Shown here: positions 8,515-17,350 of the stretch, piece by piece
Layout: every line of letters begins with the position of its first letter
Numbering within the stretch: the first letter of the stretch is position 1
Source: Litoribacter populi
GTDB lineage: Bacteria > Bacteroidota > Bacteroidia > Cytophagales > Cyclobacteriaceae
DNA length: 64,000 bases
Direction: 5' to 3'
NCBI RefSeq assembly: GCF_007483685.1
Contig: NZ_VMKN01000001.1
Location: forward strand, 2,034,393 to 2,098,392
The notes under the pieces: model-generated
What the model was told of the DNA's origin: nothing
Databases searched by the model: none
The model's input: only the letters and a program-made list of their open reading frames with translations
Program-made: the position numbers and the translations under genes

Positions 8515-9648
8515 ATGTTTCGTTTAGTTGCCTTTTTAGCTTTTTATTGCTGCTTCCTTTTCGCTCACGAACTAAAGGGGCAAAGGCATACTCCGGTGAT
8601 CGATTTTTATGATATTATCAGTGATACCTTGGTGTTAAACCATGATAATTTTCCTGAAGCGTATCGAATGAAAATGGTCACCAATCATAAAGGAGCAGAT
8701 TTTCTCTATGTTTTTGATTGTAAAAAAGGAGGTTTTGAAATCTTCGACCTTTGGACCAAAGCCCATACTAAAAGCATAAACGCTCCGGTGGTAGATGGAT
8801 TGCCAGGCTTTGCGGCAGCATCTTTTGACATCGAAAGCCCAAATGAGATTTATCTGCTTAGCCAAAAAGGTAACCTAGTACAGCTCGACAGTTCTGGCAA
8901 AATGGTGGAACATTGGCTGGTGACTCAGGAATTGGATGGAGAGGAATATGCTCTCAGTATTTCTGACTATTTGAGCAATTTTGCCGTGATGGATCAAAAA
9001 GCTTATCTGCCTATCATGCATACCTACAAGAAGAATGGGAAATTTACTCTAAAGGGAAAACCAGCCATGGTGGTGTATGATCTGGAAAACGGTGAAGTAG
9101 AAAAAGAATTTGCAGGATACCCCAAATCCACCTATAAATCCAGCAATCTGCCTAGCCCAAAATATGAGTTTGCCGCTCTTAAACTCAAAGAAGAAGAGCG
9201 CTTGGTGATTTCATACCTGAAAGACCCTGAGCTAAAAGCTTATAAATTCAAGAATAATAAAGCTAAATCTAGTAGAGCGGAAAGCCCATTCCTGAATGAT
9301 AACAAAATTCGTCCACAAAAAGACCAGTTTGGAAACGTCATTCAATATAGCAACCCCAACGGTTTCTATCATAATATTTACTATGATGAAAACCGTCAAC
9401 TATTCTACAGGACCGTCGCTCACCATCATGACAATGGCAACAGCTTAGCCAGAAGGCCTTTCTCCATACAGGTTATTGATAAGAATTATAACTTGCTTTC
9501 TGAAATCAAAGTGCCTGGAACGGAACCTTTGGACCACATGAAGCTAACAGTAATCAAAGAGGGGCTGTTGCTTCAGATCTGCCAGCAGAAAAATCCGAAA
9601 GAGGTCCATTTTTTGGTATTGGACGTGAATAAGTCATTTAGAGACTGA
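8515..9648 (+). CDS. Secreted protein of unknown function, possible beta-propeller
   Basis: 377 aa with an N-terminal signal-like stretch MFRLVAFLAFYCCFLFAHELKG and no lipobox Cys at the cleavage region. The body has repeated short strands ending in phrases such as FLYVFDCKKGGFEIFDLW, EIYLLSQKGNLVQLDSSG and PAMVVYDLENGEVEKEF. This spacing of about 40-60 residues recalls six-bladed beta-propeller proteins such as the DUF4221 family of Bacteroidota; that assignment is a guess from pattern. I see no catalytic motif. It is a single-gene unit between terminators, preceded by an AT-rich 240-bp stretch without a clear promoter. Confidence 0.75.
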   Translation: MFRLVAFLAFYCCFLFAHELKGQRHTPVIDFYDIISDTLVLNHDNFPEAYRMKMVTNHKGADFLYVFDCKKGGFEIFDLWTKAHTKSINAPVVDGLPGFAAASFDIESPNEIYLLSQKGNLVQLDSSGKMVEHWLVTQELDGEEYALSISDYLSNFAVMDQKAYLPIMHTYKKNGKFTLKGKPAMVVYDLENGEVEKEFAGYPKSTYKSSNLPSPKYEFAALKLKEEERLVISYLKDPELKAYKFKNNKAKSSRAESPFLNDNKIRPQKDQFGNVIQYSNPNGFYHNIYYDENRQLFYRTVAHHHDNGNSLARRPFSIQVIDKNYNLLSEIKVPGTEPLDHMKLTVIKEGLLLQICQQKNPKEVHFLVLDVNKSFRD

Positions 9649-9719
9649 TCCGTTTATCAGGCAAAAAAGGTATTCATAGAAAGTTCAGATATAGTTTGTC
9701 CATAATGTTTTATATTAGG

Positions 9720-9751
9720 AACCTATCCGGTGATACTGGATAGGTTTTTTT
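9720..9751 (+). terminator. Rho-independent terminator
   Basis: AACCTATCC (9720-9728) pairs with GGATAGGTT (9738-9746), extendable by two more pairs, followed by a T run to 9751. It ends the upstream secreted-protein gene, and it shows that the S10 peptidase reading frame cannot truly start at 9730. Confidence 0.92.
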
Positions 9752-9771
9752 GTAAACAAATCCTTACCCAA

Positions 9772-11250
9772 ATGAAAAAAACTATACTGATTCTGAGTTT
9801 GCTGATTTCAGTCCAATTTGTCAGTCTTGCACAAGAAAGACAGATCGAGGTGGAGTCGGCCAATACCACCAACCATGAGATTACTATCAAAGGCCAGCGG
9901 GTTCCCTATTCTGCCACCGCAGGTACCCAGCCTGTTTGGAACGAAGACGGCAAGCCAATAGCTTCTTTGTTTTATACCTATTATGAGAGGACCGATGTTT
10001 CAGACAAAGCCACCCGACCATTGGTGATTTCCTTCAACGGTGGACCTGGATCTGCTTCCATCTGGATGCACATTGCCTATACAGGCCCAGTGCTTCTCAA
10101 TATGGATGATGAAGGCAACCCCACTCAGCCATACGGTACCCGCTCTAATCCTCACTCTATCTTGGATGTGGCCGACATCGTATATGTAGATCCAGTAAAT
10201 ACTGGTTATTCTCGTATAGTTGACAAAGAAACTGACAGAAAGAAGTTTTTCGGTGTGAATGCTGACATCGAGTACCTATCCGACTGGGTTAACACTTTTG
10301 TAACCAGACAGAACAGATGGGCCTCCCCGAAGTACCTTATCGGCGAAAGTTATGGTACCACTCGTGTTGCCGGTATGGTCAACCGTCTTCAAAACTCTCA
10401 CTGGATGTTCTTCAACGGTGTGATTTTGGTATCGCCAACAGGATTAGGTATAGATAGAAGTGGTCCAGTAGCAGCAGCCAACTACCTGCCATACTATGCT
10501 GCCACAGCTTGGTACCACGAAGCCCTGGATGCGGATCTTCAAAATCAAGATCTAGATGACTTCCTGCCAGAAGTGGAGGAGTTTACCATAAACGAACTAA
10601 TTCCAGCAATGGTGAAAGGTGGCTACTTGGAAGAAGAGCGCAAAAGAGAGCTTGCCAAAAAGATGTCTCATTATTCAGGCTTAAGTGAAAAGGTAATATT
10701 AGAACATAACCTGGCTGTTCCTACCAATTTCTTCTGGAAAGAATTGAAAAGAGAAGAGGGGTTGACAATTGGGAGATTGGATAGCCGATATAGAGGAATT
10801 GACCGTCAGGGTACAGGAGACCGTCCTGATCATGATCCCGCACTTACGGCTTGGAATCATGCATTTGCTCCGGCGATGAATCATTATGTAAGAAATGTTC
10901 TGAAGTTCGAAACCGACCTTACCTATAATCTTTTTGGCCCTGTGCATCCTTGGGATAGAAGCGGAGATAGAACAGGGGAGAACCTGAGATCAGCCATGGC
11001 GCAAAACCCATACCTGCACTTGCTTGTGCAATCTGGTTATTATGATGGCGGTACGGATTATTTCAATGCTAAGTATAATCTTTGGCAGATGGATCCAAGT
11101 GGTAAGCTAAAGGATAGAATGGACTGGAAAGGATATCGTAGCGGTCACATGATGTACCTGCGTGCCGAAGATCTAGAGACCTCCAACGAGGACATCCGCC
11201 AGTTTATCCTACAAGCCACCCCAGAAAAAGGAGCGCCAGCTAGGTATTAG
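9772..11250 (+). CDS. Secreted S10 family serine carboxypeptidase
   Basis: Exported peptidase that removes C-terminal residues from peptides. Signal peptide MKKTILILSLLISVQFVSLAQ (ends about residue 21). The S10 signature is clear: oxyanion-hole FNGGPGSASIWMH (about 85), nucleophile Ser in IGESYGTTR (about 192), then the C-terminal catalytic Asp in SGYYDGGTDYF (about 424) and His in RSGHMMYL (about 458). 492 aa is normal for bacterial S10 members. The frame is open upstream to 9730, but that segment is terminator stem; ATG at 9772 starts the signal peptide. It is monocistronic, with a hairpin at 11301. Confidence 0.95.
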   Translation: MKKTILILSLLISVQFVSLAQERQIEVESANTTNHEITIKGQRVPYSATAGTQPVWNEDGKPIASLFYTYYERTDVSDKATRPLVISFNGGPGSASIWMHIAYTGPVLLNMDDEGNPTQPYGTRSNPHSILDVADIVYVDPVNTGYSRIVDKETDRKKFFGVNADIEYLSDWVNTFVTRQNRWASPKYLIGESYGTTRVAGMVNRLQNSHWMFFNGVILVSPTGLGIDRSGPVAAANYLPYYAATAWYHEALDADLQNQDLDDFLPEVEEFTINELIPAMVKGGYLEEERKRELAKKMSHYSGLSEKVILEHNLAVPTNFFWKELKREEGLTIGRLDSRYRGIDRQGTGDRPDHDPALTAWNHAFAPAMNHYVRNVLKFETDLTYNLFGPVHPWDRSGDRTGENLRSAMAQNPYLHLLVQSGYYDGGTDYFNAKYNLWQMDPSGKLKDRMDWKGYRSGHMMYLRAEDLETSNEDIRQFILQATPEKGAPARY

Positions 11251-11300
11251 AGAAGACGGGGCTTTAGGAAATGAAGGATCAAGATACTTAAAGCAAATAT

Positions 11301-11336
11301 GACCTTTCAGGTTTTTTTTAACCTGGAAGGTCTTTT
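11301..11336 (+). terminator. Rho-independent terminator
   Basis: GACCTTTCAGGTT (11301-11313) pairs with AACCTGGAAGGTC (11320-11332) with one G-U, followed by T4. It ends the S10 peptidase transcript. Confidence 0.88.
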
Positions 11337-11662
11337 CCTTAAGTTGTGCATTTCTCCGACTTCGCGTTAATCAACTTGTTACTTCCCAAAGACAACCCTT
11401 ATATATCCCAACCAAGTGTTAACCTTATCCCTAGGGTCATCCATAGATGTTCAATGGATGTCCCATAGGTGTCCCATGGGTTCGTTAGTATTTCGCTAAA
11501 ATCTAAGATTTCATTGTACTTTTTAAATAAGCGTAATGCCTTTGCAGACTCCTCCCTATATCAGTTAAGTATCCTTACCGAATTTCCCGAAAATTAGACT
11601 CTGAAATCAGCCGTAGTTGATCAATTGTCGCCATATCGTGGGTTTCTCGAGCCTCTGGATTA
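11337..11662. other. Intergenic region between convergent genes, holds an 11-bp array
   Basis: No ORF with coding character. From 11443 to 11486 the sequence reads as four 11-bp units: ATAGATGTTCA, ATGGATGTCCC, ATAGGTGTCCC, ATGGGTTCGTT. The two middle units differ at two positions only. The rest is unstructured as far as I can see. Confidence 0.55.
11443..11486. repeat. Array of four 11-bp units
   Basis: Units of exactly 11 bp with a shared tail GTCCC in the second and third copies. Similar unit length and wording (TGG...TCCC) recur at 523-566 and 35101-35144. Function unknown. Confidence 0.6.
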
Positions 11663-12544
11663 CTACTTTCTAAAAGAATACACTTCCAGAAACTCTCCAA
11701 AATTAGTCACCACCTTTTCCAAACCCATCAACACAGAAACCTGCCGATAAACATCCTCTGGCTCCAATCCTATGCTACGCATGTAATGAATAGAAATACT
11801 TCCGGCAGATTTGGAAAGTTTTTTATTTTCAGGGGTAAGGATGAGAGAATGATGATGGAAGTGGGCATTCAAAAAGGATGGCCTCTTCAATGCTTTAGCT
11901 AAGAGCAACTGAGCTGCAGTGGACCTCGAAAGGTCTTTGCCCCGCACAATCAGGTCCACGTCAAAGTGAAGGTCGTCCATCAAAGAAGCTAATTGATAGG
12001 CTGGCAAACCGTCTTTTTTCCAAACTACAAAATCTTGCATCCTTTTGGAAAGCTGTAAACTTTCTACTGTCCCAGCGATAGGATTCACTTTAGTTGAAGT
12101 AAAAGCTTCAATCCTAAATCTCCAGTTGCATACTCTATTGTTATCCAGCGATTTATTTCGGCAAGTTCCAGGGTATCGCCCATTTTTACTGGCCAGCGAG
12201 ACCTGCTTTCTGCTACATTGGCAGGCAAAAACCAGATTATTTATTTTCAAAGATTCAAAAGCCTCCTGATACATTTCCAATCTTCTATGTTGGGACCAGT
12301 TCTGCTCGAAATCCAAAGGGTCAGCTGGTCCTTCATCATAGGGTATTCCTAGAAAAGTTAAGGTGTTAAAAATGTCCTTGACATACTCCGGACGTTTTCT
12401 AGATAGGTCAAGGTCATCAATCCGCAGCAAAATCTTGGCATCCATCTTCCTTGCAAGAGCAGCTGTGGTCAGAAAATTGACCACATTTCCGATATGCAGG
12501 TAGCCACTGGGGGTAGGAGCAAGTCTTGTCGTGGAAAACTTCAT
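11663..12544 (-). CDS. gluQ: Glutamyl-Q tRNA(Asp) synthetase-like / GluRS catalytic-domain protein
   Basis: A class I synthetase catalytic core without the tRNA anticodon-binding domain: 293 aa, as in YadB/GluQRS, which attaches glutamate to queuosine in tRNA(Asp). Motifs: the HIGH-type site PTPSGYLHIGN (about 11-20), the zinc site CQCSRKQ...Y...C, and KMSKS-type NKKLSKSAG. These fit GluQRS better than a full GluRS, which is about 480-500 aa. A GTG at 12563-12565 overlapping the upstream stop is possible, but the ATG at 12542-12544 sits directly before the conserved FSTTRLAPTPSG. It lies 20 nt after the CrtA-like gene, so the two are probably co-transcribed. Which tRNA it serves is inferred from the family. 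Confidence 0.85.
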   Translation of the reverse strand: MKFSTTRLAPTPSGYLHIGNVVNFLTTAALARKMDAKILLRIDDLDLSRKRPEYVKDIFNTLTFLGIPYDEGPADPLDFEQNWSQHRRLEMYQEAFESLKINNLVFACQCSRKQVSLASKNGRYPGTCRNKSLDNNRVCNWRFRIEAFTSTKVNPIAGTVESLQLSKRMQDFVVWKKDGLPAYQLASLMDDLHFDVDLIVRGKDLSRSTAAQLLLAKALKRPSFLNAHFHHHSLILTPENKKLSKSAGSISIHYMRSIGLEPEDVYRQVSVLMGLEKVVTNFGEFLEVYSFRK

Positions 12545-12564
12545 GAAGTGCTTATACTTTTTCA

Positions 12565-13230
12565 CTAAGTTAAAAAATTATTGAGATCTACGGGTACAAA
12601 CCTAGCGAAGAGATCTTCCTTAAACCAGCCCTCATTGTTGGCCATTTTGAGCACCTGTTTGTGGTCTGATTGATAGGCGAAATTCTTCATGCTGTCCAAG
12701 TCTTTCCATTGAGAAAAAGTGGCCTGTTCCACTAGAGGGAACTGTCCAATTCCCTTTGCGAATATCAATCCAGGCGAATTATAAAGTGCCTTGGTCGTCA
12801 GGGGGACATTTCTCCAAAAGGATAGCAACTTGGTTTTATCAATGCTCGCCCGAGTTAAGGCAAAAACAGGCCCGTCCTCATAATGGGCCATTTCGTAACC
12901 TTGAAAGGGATTGCCTTTTTCCCAGCTACCATAAGATTGCAGGCAGGACATCCAGTGAGTTTGGTAGCTGTGGCTCTTAGAGGCAAAAGTTGTGAAGGTT
13001 GCTGATTGTTCCCAGCTTTTTGCTTTTTCAAATGAGTCCCAGATACACAGAATGACATAGGTTCCGAAATCTGGTTTGATGGAAAAACCAGACCCACCGC
13101 CACTTCCCAGAAGCTTGGCAAAGCTTGCACCGGGAATTTCAAGGTCGGAATGCTGCATTTGACGGAGTGCCCACCATTTTTGGGTAAGGGGGAAATTGAA
13201 AAAACTGAAGGATACCAGGGATTTACTCAT
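12565..13230 (-). CDS. CrtA-like spheroidene monooxygenase family protein
   Basis: The C-terminal half carries the pattern I associate with CrtA, the carotenoid (spheroidene) 2-ketolase/monooxygenase: FWRNVPLTTKALYNSPGL, then FAKGIGQFPLVEQATFSQW, then FAYQSDHKQV and GWFKEDLFARFVP. CrtA proteins of phototrophs are heme-containing oxygenases; Cytophagales carry homologs without photosynthesis, presumably for their own carotenoids. The start is uncertain: GTG at 13285-13287 adds 19 residues of no clear character; ATG at 13228-13230 (MSKSLVSFSFFNFP) is preferred. No other carotenoid gene is in view, so the substrate is open. It is possibly an operon with the gluQ-like gene and is divergent from the ABC exporter. 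Confidence 0.72.
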   Translation of the reverse strand: MSKSLVSFSFFNFPLTQKWWALRQMQHSDLEIPGASFAKLLGSGGGSGFSIKPDFGTYVILCIWDSFEKAKSWEQSATFTTFASKSHSYQTHWMSCLQSYGSWEKGNPFQGYEMAHYEDGPVFALTRASIDKTKLLSFWRNVPLTTKALYNSPGLIFAKGIGQFPLVEQATFSQWKDLDSMKNFAYQSDHKQVLKMANNEGWFKEDLFARFVPVDLNNFLT

Positions 13231-13348
13231 GACTTTTTGCCCATTCAAAGTGGGGGTGATTATTGGGTGTTGTAAGGGGAAACCCACAAAAGGGGCATTA
13301 GTTTTCGATTTTCAAAAGGATTCTTAGCCTGAATCGTTATAGATTTAG

Positions 13349-13356
13349 TAATTTTG
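13349..13356 (+). promoter_or_regulatory. Candidate -7 element of the ABC exporter gene
   Basis: TAATTTTG matches TAnnTTTG, 50 bp before the ATG at 13407. The -33 region (TTCTTAG at 13321) is only a weak match. Confidence 0.4.
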
Positions 13357-13406
13357 CGGACTTCAATGACCAGGTACGTCTCAGGTACATCCTGTAAAGA
13401 TATAGA

Positions 13407-15227
13407 ATGAAAACATACTTCCGATTACTTTCCTTTGCCAAGCCGATTGAAAAATTCGCGATTCCCTATCTGATTTTCACCTTGCTTGGGGTAATCTTCA
13501 ATACGCTGAACCTTGCTTTGTTGGCCCCTTTGCTGAATACGCTCTTTGCGAGTAAGGATGCCGCTCCGGCCCGACAGCCCGAAAGCTGGACCGATCCAGT
13601 GGGGTACCTCAACTATTACGCGCATCTTGCTAATGAACAGTTTGGACCTTATGGTGCCTTGAAGGTTGTCTGTGCGGTCATCGTCATTTCAGTTTTATTC
13701 AGCAACGTGTTCAGGTACCTTTCCCAACGGGTGATGGAAAATCTACGGATCCATACCCTGTTGAACATGCGTAAAAAGGTTTTTGACAACGTTATGGATA
13801 TGCATGTCGGCTATTTCAGTAACCAGCGAAAAGGTGATATTATTTCTAAAATTGCGTCTGATGTGCAAGTCGTTCAGTTTAGCGTGACCGGGACATTGCA
13901 GGTGATTTTCAAAGAACCGTTACAGTTGTTGGCTTATATCTTTATGCTTTTTGCCATTTCCTTCAAGCTAACCATTTTTTCACTTTTGATTATTCCAATA
14001 TCGGGATTTGTAATAGCTAGGATTGTGAAAAGGCTGAAGAAGCAGGCTTCGGAAGCCCAGCATCTGTATGGTGTGATGATCAGCTATTTGGATGAGGCGC
14101 TTTCCGGCATTAAAATCATCAAGGCTTTTAATGCTACAGAAAACATTAAGAACAAGTTTAATTGGGAAAATGAAAAGTACTCCAACTTGAGTCGTAAAAT
14201 GGTGAAGAGGCAGCAGTTAGCTTCACCTGTGTCGGAGTTCATGGGAGTGACTATGGTTGCGATTATTGTGCTATATGGAGGTTCATTGATAATTGACAAC
14301 CGTTCCGAACTTAGTCCATCAGAATTTATCGCCTACATCGCCATATTTTCTCAAGTAATGCGTCCTGCAAAGGCCATTACGGATTCTTTCAGTACAGTTC
14401 ATTCCGGGATAGCAGCGGGGGAGAGGGTGTTAGCCTTGATTGACGAGAAGCCTGAGATCACTGATGCCCAGGATGCCAAAGAATTGAAAGAATTTCAAGA
14501 AGCCTTAAGCCTTGAGAATGTGGATTTTGATTATCCTGGAAGGAAAGTGCTCAACAATATTAATTTAAAAATACCGAAAGGTAAGACAGTTGCCCTGGTT
14601 GGTCCGTCAGGGGGAGGTAAGTCAACTTTGATGGATTTGATTCCAAGGTTTATAGAGCCACAGGGAGGAAGGATACTGATTGATGGACATGATATCACTC
14701 AATTAACAATGGAGTCGCTTAGAAGCCAGATTGGGGTGGTCAACCAGGAATCTATTCTATTCAACGATTCTATCAGGAGCAATATAGCTTTTGGGAAGCC
14801 AGATGCCACACAGGAGGAAATCGAGGCTGCGGCCAGAATTGCCAATGCCCATGATTTCATCTTGGAGACCGAAAAGGGTTATGATACCAATATTGGGGAT
14901 AGAGGTATGAAACTTTCCGGTGGGCAAAAGCAGCGGATATCCATTGCACGGGCAGTATTGAAAAATCCGCCTATCATGCTGTTGGATGAGGCCACCTCCG
15001 CATTGGACACTGAGTCTGAGAAACTGGTACAGGATGCCCTTAACAAACTGATGCGTAACCGAACTTCTTTGGTCATCGCACATAGGCTTAGTACTATTCA
15101 AAACGCGGATTTGATAGTCGTGCTGGAGGATGGCAAGATAACTGAGAAAGGTACTCATCAGGAGCTTATTCTGCATGAAGGTGTCTATAAAAAACTGGTG
15201 GAAATGCAGGAATTTTCTACCACCTGA
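13407..15227 (+). CDS. MsbA-like ABC exporter (fused permease and ATPase)
   Basis: Homodimeric exporter half-transporter, 606 aa. The N-terminal about 330 residues have six transmembrane helices (ABC type 1 exporter fold). The C-terminal ATPase has Walker A VGPSGGGKST (about 399), signature LSGGQKQRISIARA (about 503), Walker B IMLLDEATSALD (about 526) and the switch His in VIAHRLST. This architecture matches lipid A/lipid flippases (MsbA) and related exporters of Bacteroidota. The following glycosyltransferases and FkbM methyltransferase suggest, but do not prove, a role in surface glycan or lipid export. Substrate unknown. Confidence 0.93.
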   Translation: MKTYFRLLSFAKPIEKFAIPYLIFTLLGVIFNTLNLALLAPLLNTLFASKDAAPARQPESWTDPVGYLNYYAHLANEQFGPYGALKVVCAVIVISVLFSNVFRYLSQRVMENLRIHTLLNMRKKVFDNVMDMHVGYFSNQRKGDIISKIASDVQVVQFSVTGTLQVIFKEPLQLLAYIFMLFAISFKLTIFSLLIIPISGFVIARIVKRLKKQASEAQHLYGVMISYLDEALSGIKIIKAFNATENIKNKFNWENEKYSNLSRKMVKRQQLASPVSEFMGVTMVAIIVLYGGSLIIDNRSELSPSEFIAYIAIFSQVMRPAKAITDSFSTVHSGIAAGERVLALIDEKPEITDAQDAKELKEFQEALSLENVDFDYPGRKVLNNINLKIPKGKTVALVGPSGGGKSTLMDLIPRFIEPQGGRILIDGHDITQLTMESLRSQIGVVNQESILFNDSIRSNIAFGKPDATQEEIEAAARIANAHDFILETEKGYDTNIGDRGMKLSGGQKQRISIARAVLKNPPIMLLDEATSALDTESEKLVQDALNKLMRNRTSLVIAHRLSTIQNADLIVVLEDGKITEKGTHQELILHEGVYKKLVEMQEFSTT

Positions 15228-15388
15228 CCTAGGGTGAATCCATTTTAAAAGCTGAAATAACAAAGAGCCATATTTCTATTTTGTTTAATTGATATTGATT
15301 TTTTATTATTAATTAAGAGAATGGTATAATAATTGGTCTTTAAATAGATTATTTAATTGTTAATTAATTCAGGACCAAAGGGATAACC

Positions 15389-16396
15389 ATGCAAATTAAA
15401 AAACCACAACCACTTGTATCCATTGCAGTATGTACTTACAATGGAGGCAAGTATCTTACTCGCCAGTTGGATACTTTGGTTAATCAGACCTACCCAAATC
15501 TTGAGATTGTGGTGCTGGATGATGGTAGCACGGACACTACTTGGGGAATACTTAAGGAATATGAGTCCAATTATACTTTTTTTACAGCAATCCAAAACCC
15601 TGAAAACTTAGGGTATGTCAAGAATTTCGAAAAGGCATTAGGTATTTGCAACGGAGATTATATTGCATTATCTGATCAGGATGATCTATGGGCCCTTGAT
15701 AAGATTGAAAAGCAAATGGCTGCGATTGGTGATCATTTATTGGTGTATCATGATTCCCATTTTATTGATGAAAAAGATGAAGACCTTGAAAAAGGAATGA
15801 CCGATATTATCAATCTTTACCATGGTTCCGATCCAGAACCATTCCTGCTTTTTAATTGTGTATCAGGTCACAGTATGCTAATCAAAAGAGAGTTGCTGGA
15901 CTATGCACTTCCTTTTCAAAAAGGATATTTTCATGATCATTGGTTAGCTTATGTGGCGGCAAATGTAGGTTCTATCGGATACATTGATGAGCGTTTAGTT
16001 CACTATCGTCAACATACGGAGAGTAATACTGATATATTGAATTTACGAAAAAAGAACAGAAATAAAAGGTACCATTCCAACCGGGATATTAACAAATTAC
16101 AGAAAGAGTTGAGTTGGTTGAAAATGTGTGCTTCTTATCCAAATAACAGAGATAGTAAATTAGTAAAAAAGCTGACTAAAATGTTTGAAAACAGGATGTC
16201 ATCTTTCATTTCTATAGACTATGCTATGTATCTTTTTAAAAATCGGGATCGTTTTCTTTGTATTCCGAAAAAGAGTGCAGCTAGTAAAAATACTTTTATC
16301 TATAAGCAGATATGGGGCTTAAAGACCAAATTGTTTTGGGATAAATTGACCCAGAAGCAATTTCTGCCAGAACTTCGCTCATTTTTACATTTGTAG
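15389..16396 (+). CDS. Family 2 glycosyltransferase (rhamnosyltransferase-like)
   Basis: GT-A fold inverting glycosyltransferase, cytoplasmic, 335 aa. The N-terminus VSIAVCTYNGGKYLTRQL with LDDGSTDTT binds the nucleotide sugar; ALSDQDDLW supplies the DxD-type metal motif (about residue 96). GHSMLIKRELL and FHDHWLAYVAA are typical of the rhamnosyl-/related GT2 subgroup acting on surface polysaccharides. It follows a 160-bp AT-rich gap after the ABC exporter and precedes another glycosyltransferase by 48 bp, probably co-transcribed. Donor and acceptor cannot be told. Confidence 0.92.
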   Translation: MQIKKPQPLVSIAVCTYNGGKYLTRQLDTLVNQTYPNLEIVVLDDGSTDTTWGILKEYESNYTFFTAIQNPENLGYVKNFEKALGICNGDYIALSDQDDLWALDKIEKQMAAIGDHLLVYHDSHFIDEKDEDLEKGMTDIINLYHGSDPEPFLLFNCVSGHSMLIKRELLDYALPFQKGYFHDHWLAYVAANVGSIGYIDERLVHYRQHTESNTDILNLRKKNRNKRYHSNRDINKLQKELSWLKMCASYPNNRDSKLVKKLTKMFENRMSSFISIDYAMYLFKNRDRFLCIPKKSAASKNTFIYKQIWGLKTKLFWDKLTQKQFLPELRSFLHL

Positions 16397-16444
16397 CTCA
16401 AAATTGAATCTTGAGAGTGAGAGGGTATAACTTAAAAATCGTCA

Positions 16445-17350
16445 ATGATTAGCATCATCATTTGCTCGGTCAATCAAAAGCATTTAGACCAAATTTCTCA
16501 GAATATTTCTCAAACTATTGGGGTAGAATATGAATTGTTAGCAATTGATAATTCCAAAAATCCAAAAGGGATAACCTCAATTTATAATGAGGGTGCGAAA
16601 AGGGCCAAATATGAGTACCTTTGTTTTGTTCATGAGGATGTTCTTTTTGAGACTATGAATTGGGGTGAAAAAGTTTCCCAAATTCTGAGAAATAAATCTA
16701 TAGGACTTGTGGGGATTGCTGGTAGTGTTTATAAATCCCTCGCGCCCTCAGGTTGGTATCTATATGAACTCAATTATCCTGCAAAAGCATTTCAAAAAAT
16801 CCGTCAGGCATACAAATTTCAGGATCGTCCTGCGAGATTAGTGGACTACAATCCGAGCAAAAAAAAATTAAATGAAGTAATCTGTATAGATGGGGTTTGG
16901 TTTTGCACGACAAAAAGTGTTATAAATGACATTCCATTTGACGAGTCATTTGATGGATTTCATGGTTATGATGTGGATTTTTCCTTAGCAGTTGCCCAGA
17001 AGTATAAAGTAATGGTAACCTTTGATGTTCTTTTAACGCATTTTTCAGAAGGGAGATTTGACCGTAAATGGTTAGATGCAACTTTAAAAGTGCAAGAAAA
17101 ATGGAATCATTGCCTTCCCTTCTACCTATCAGATGTGCCCAAAAATTTAATTTATAAAACAGAAAAAGGTGCATTCAAAAAGTCCATAAAGCAAATGTTG
17201 GATTGGGGTTATTCATTTGGCGAGATTAAGACTATGCTTGATAATGCAAGGAAATCACCTTTTATGAAAAATAAGCTATTTTTTAAGCTTTATTTTTACC
17301 TCATAAAAAAGAGACTTTTTTATAGTCTTACCTATAACAGAACACCGTAA
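16445..17350 (+). CDS. Glycosyltransferase-like protein, GT2-related
   Basis: 301 aa. It starts MISIIICSVNQKHLDQI and has AIDNSKNPKGITSIYNEGA, CFVHEDVLF and GFHGYDVDFSLA, the pattern of the glycosyltransferase-like family Glyco_tranf_2_5. The HED and YDVD acidic motifs are candidates for the metal site. It probably acts with the preceding glycosyltransferase on the same glycan. Its 3' end overlaps the convergent FkbM gene by 23 bp (17328-17350), which leaves no room for a terminator between them. Confidence 0.85.
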   Translation: MISIIICSVNQKHLDQISQNISQTIGVEYELLAIDNSKNPKGITSIYNEGAKRAKYEYLCFVHEDVLFETMNWGEKVSQILRNKSIGLVGIAGSVYKSLAPSGWYLYELNYPAKAFQKIRQAYKFQDRPARLVDYNPSKKKLNEVICIDGVWFCTTKSVINDIPFDESFDGFHGYDVDFSLAVAQKYKVMVTFDVLLTHFSEGRFDRKWLDATLKVQEKWNHCLPFYLSDVPKNLIYKTEKGAFKKSIKQMLDWGYSFGEIKTMLDNARKSPFMKNKLFFKLYFYLIKKRLFYSLTYNRTP

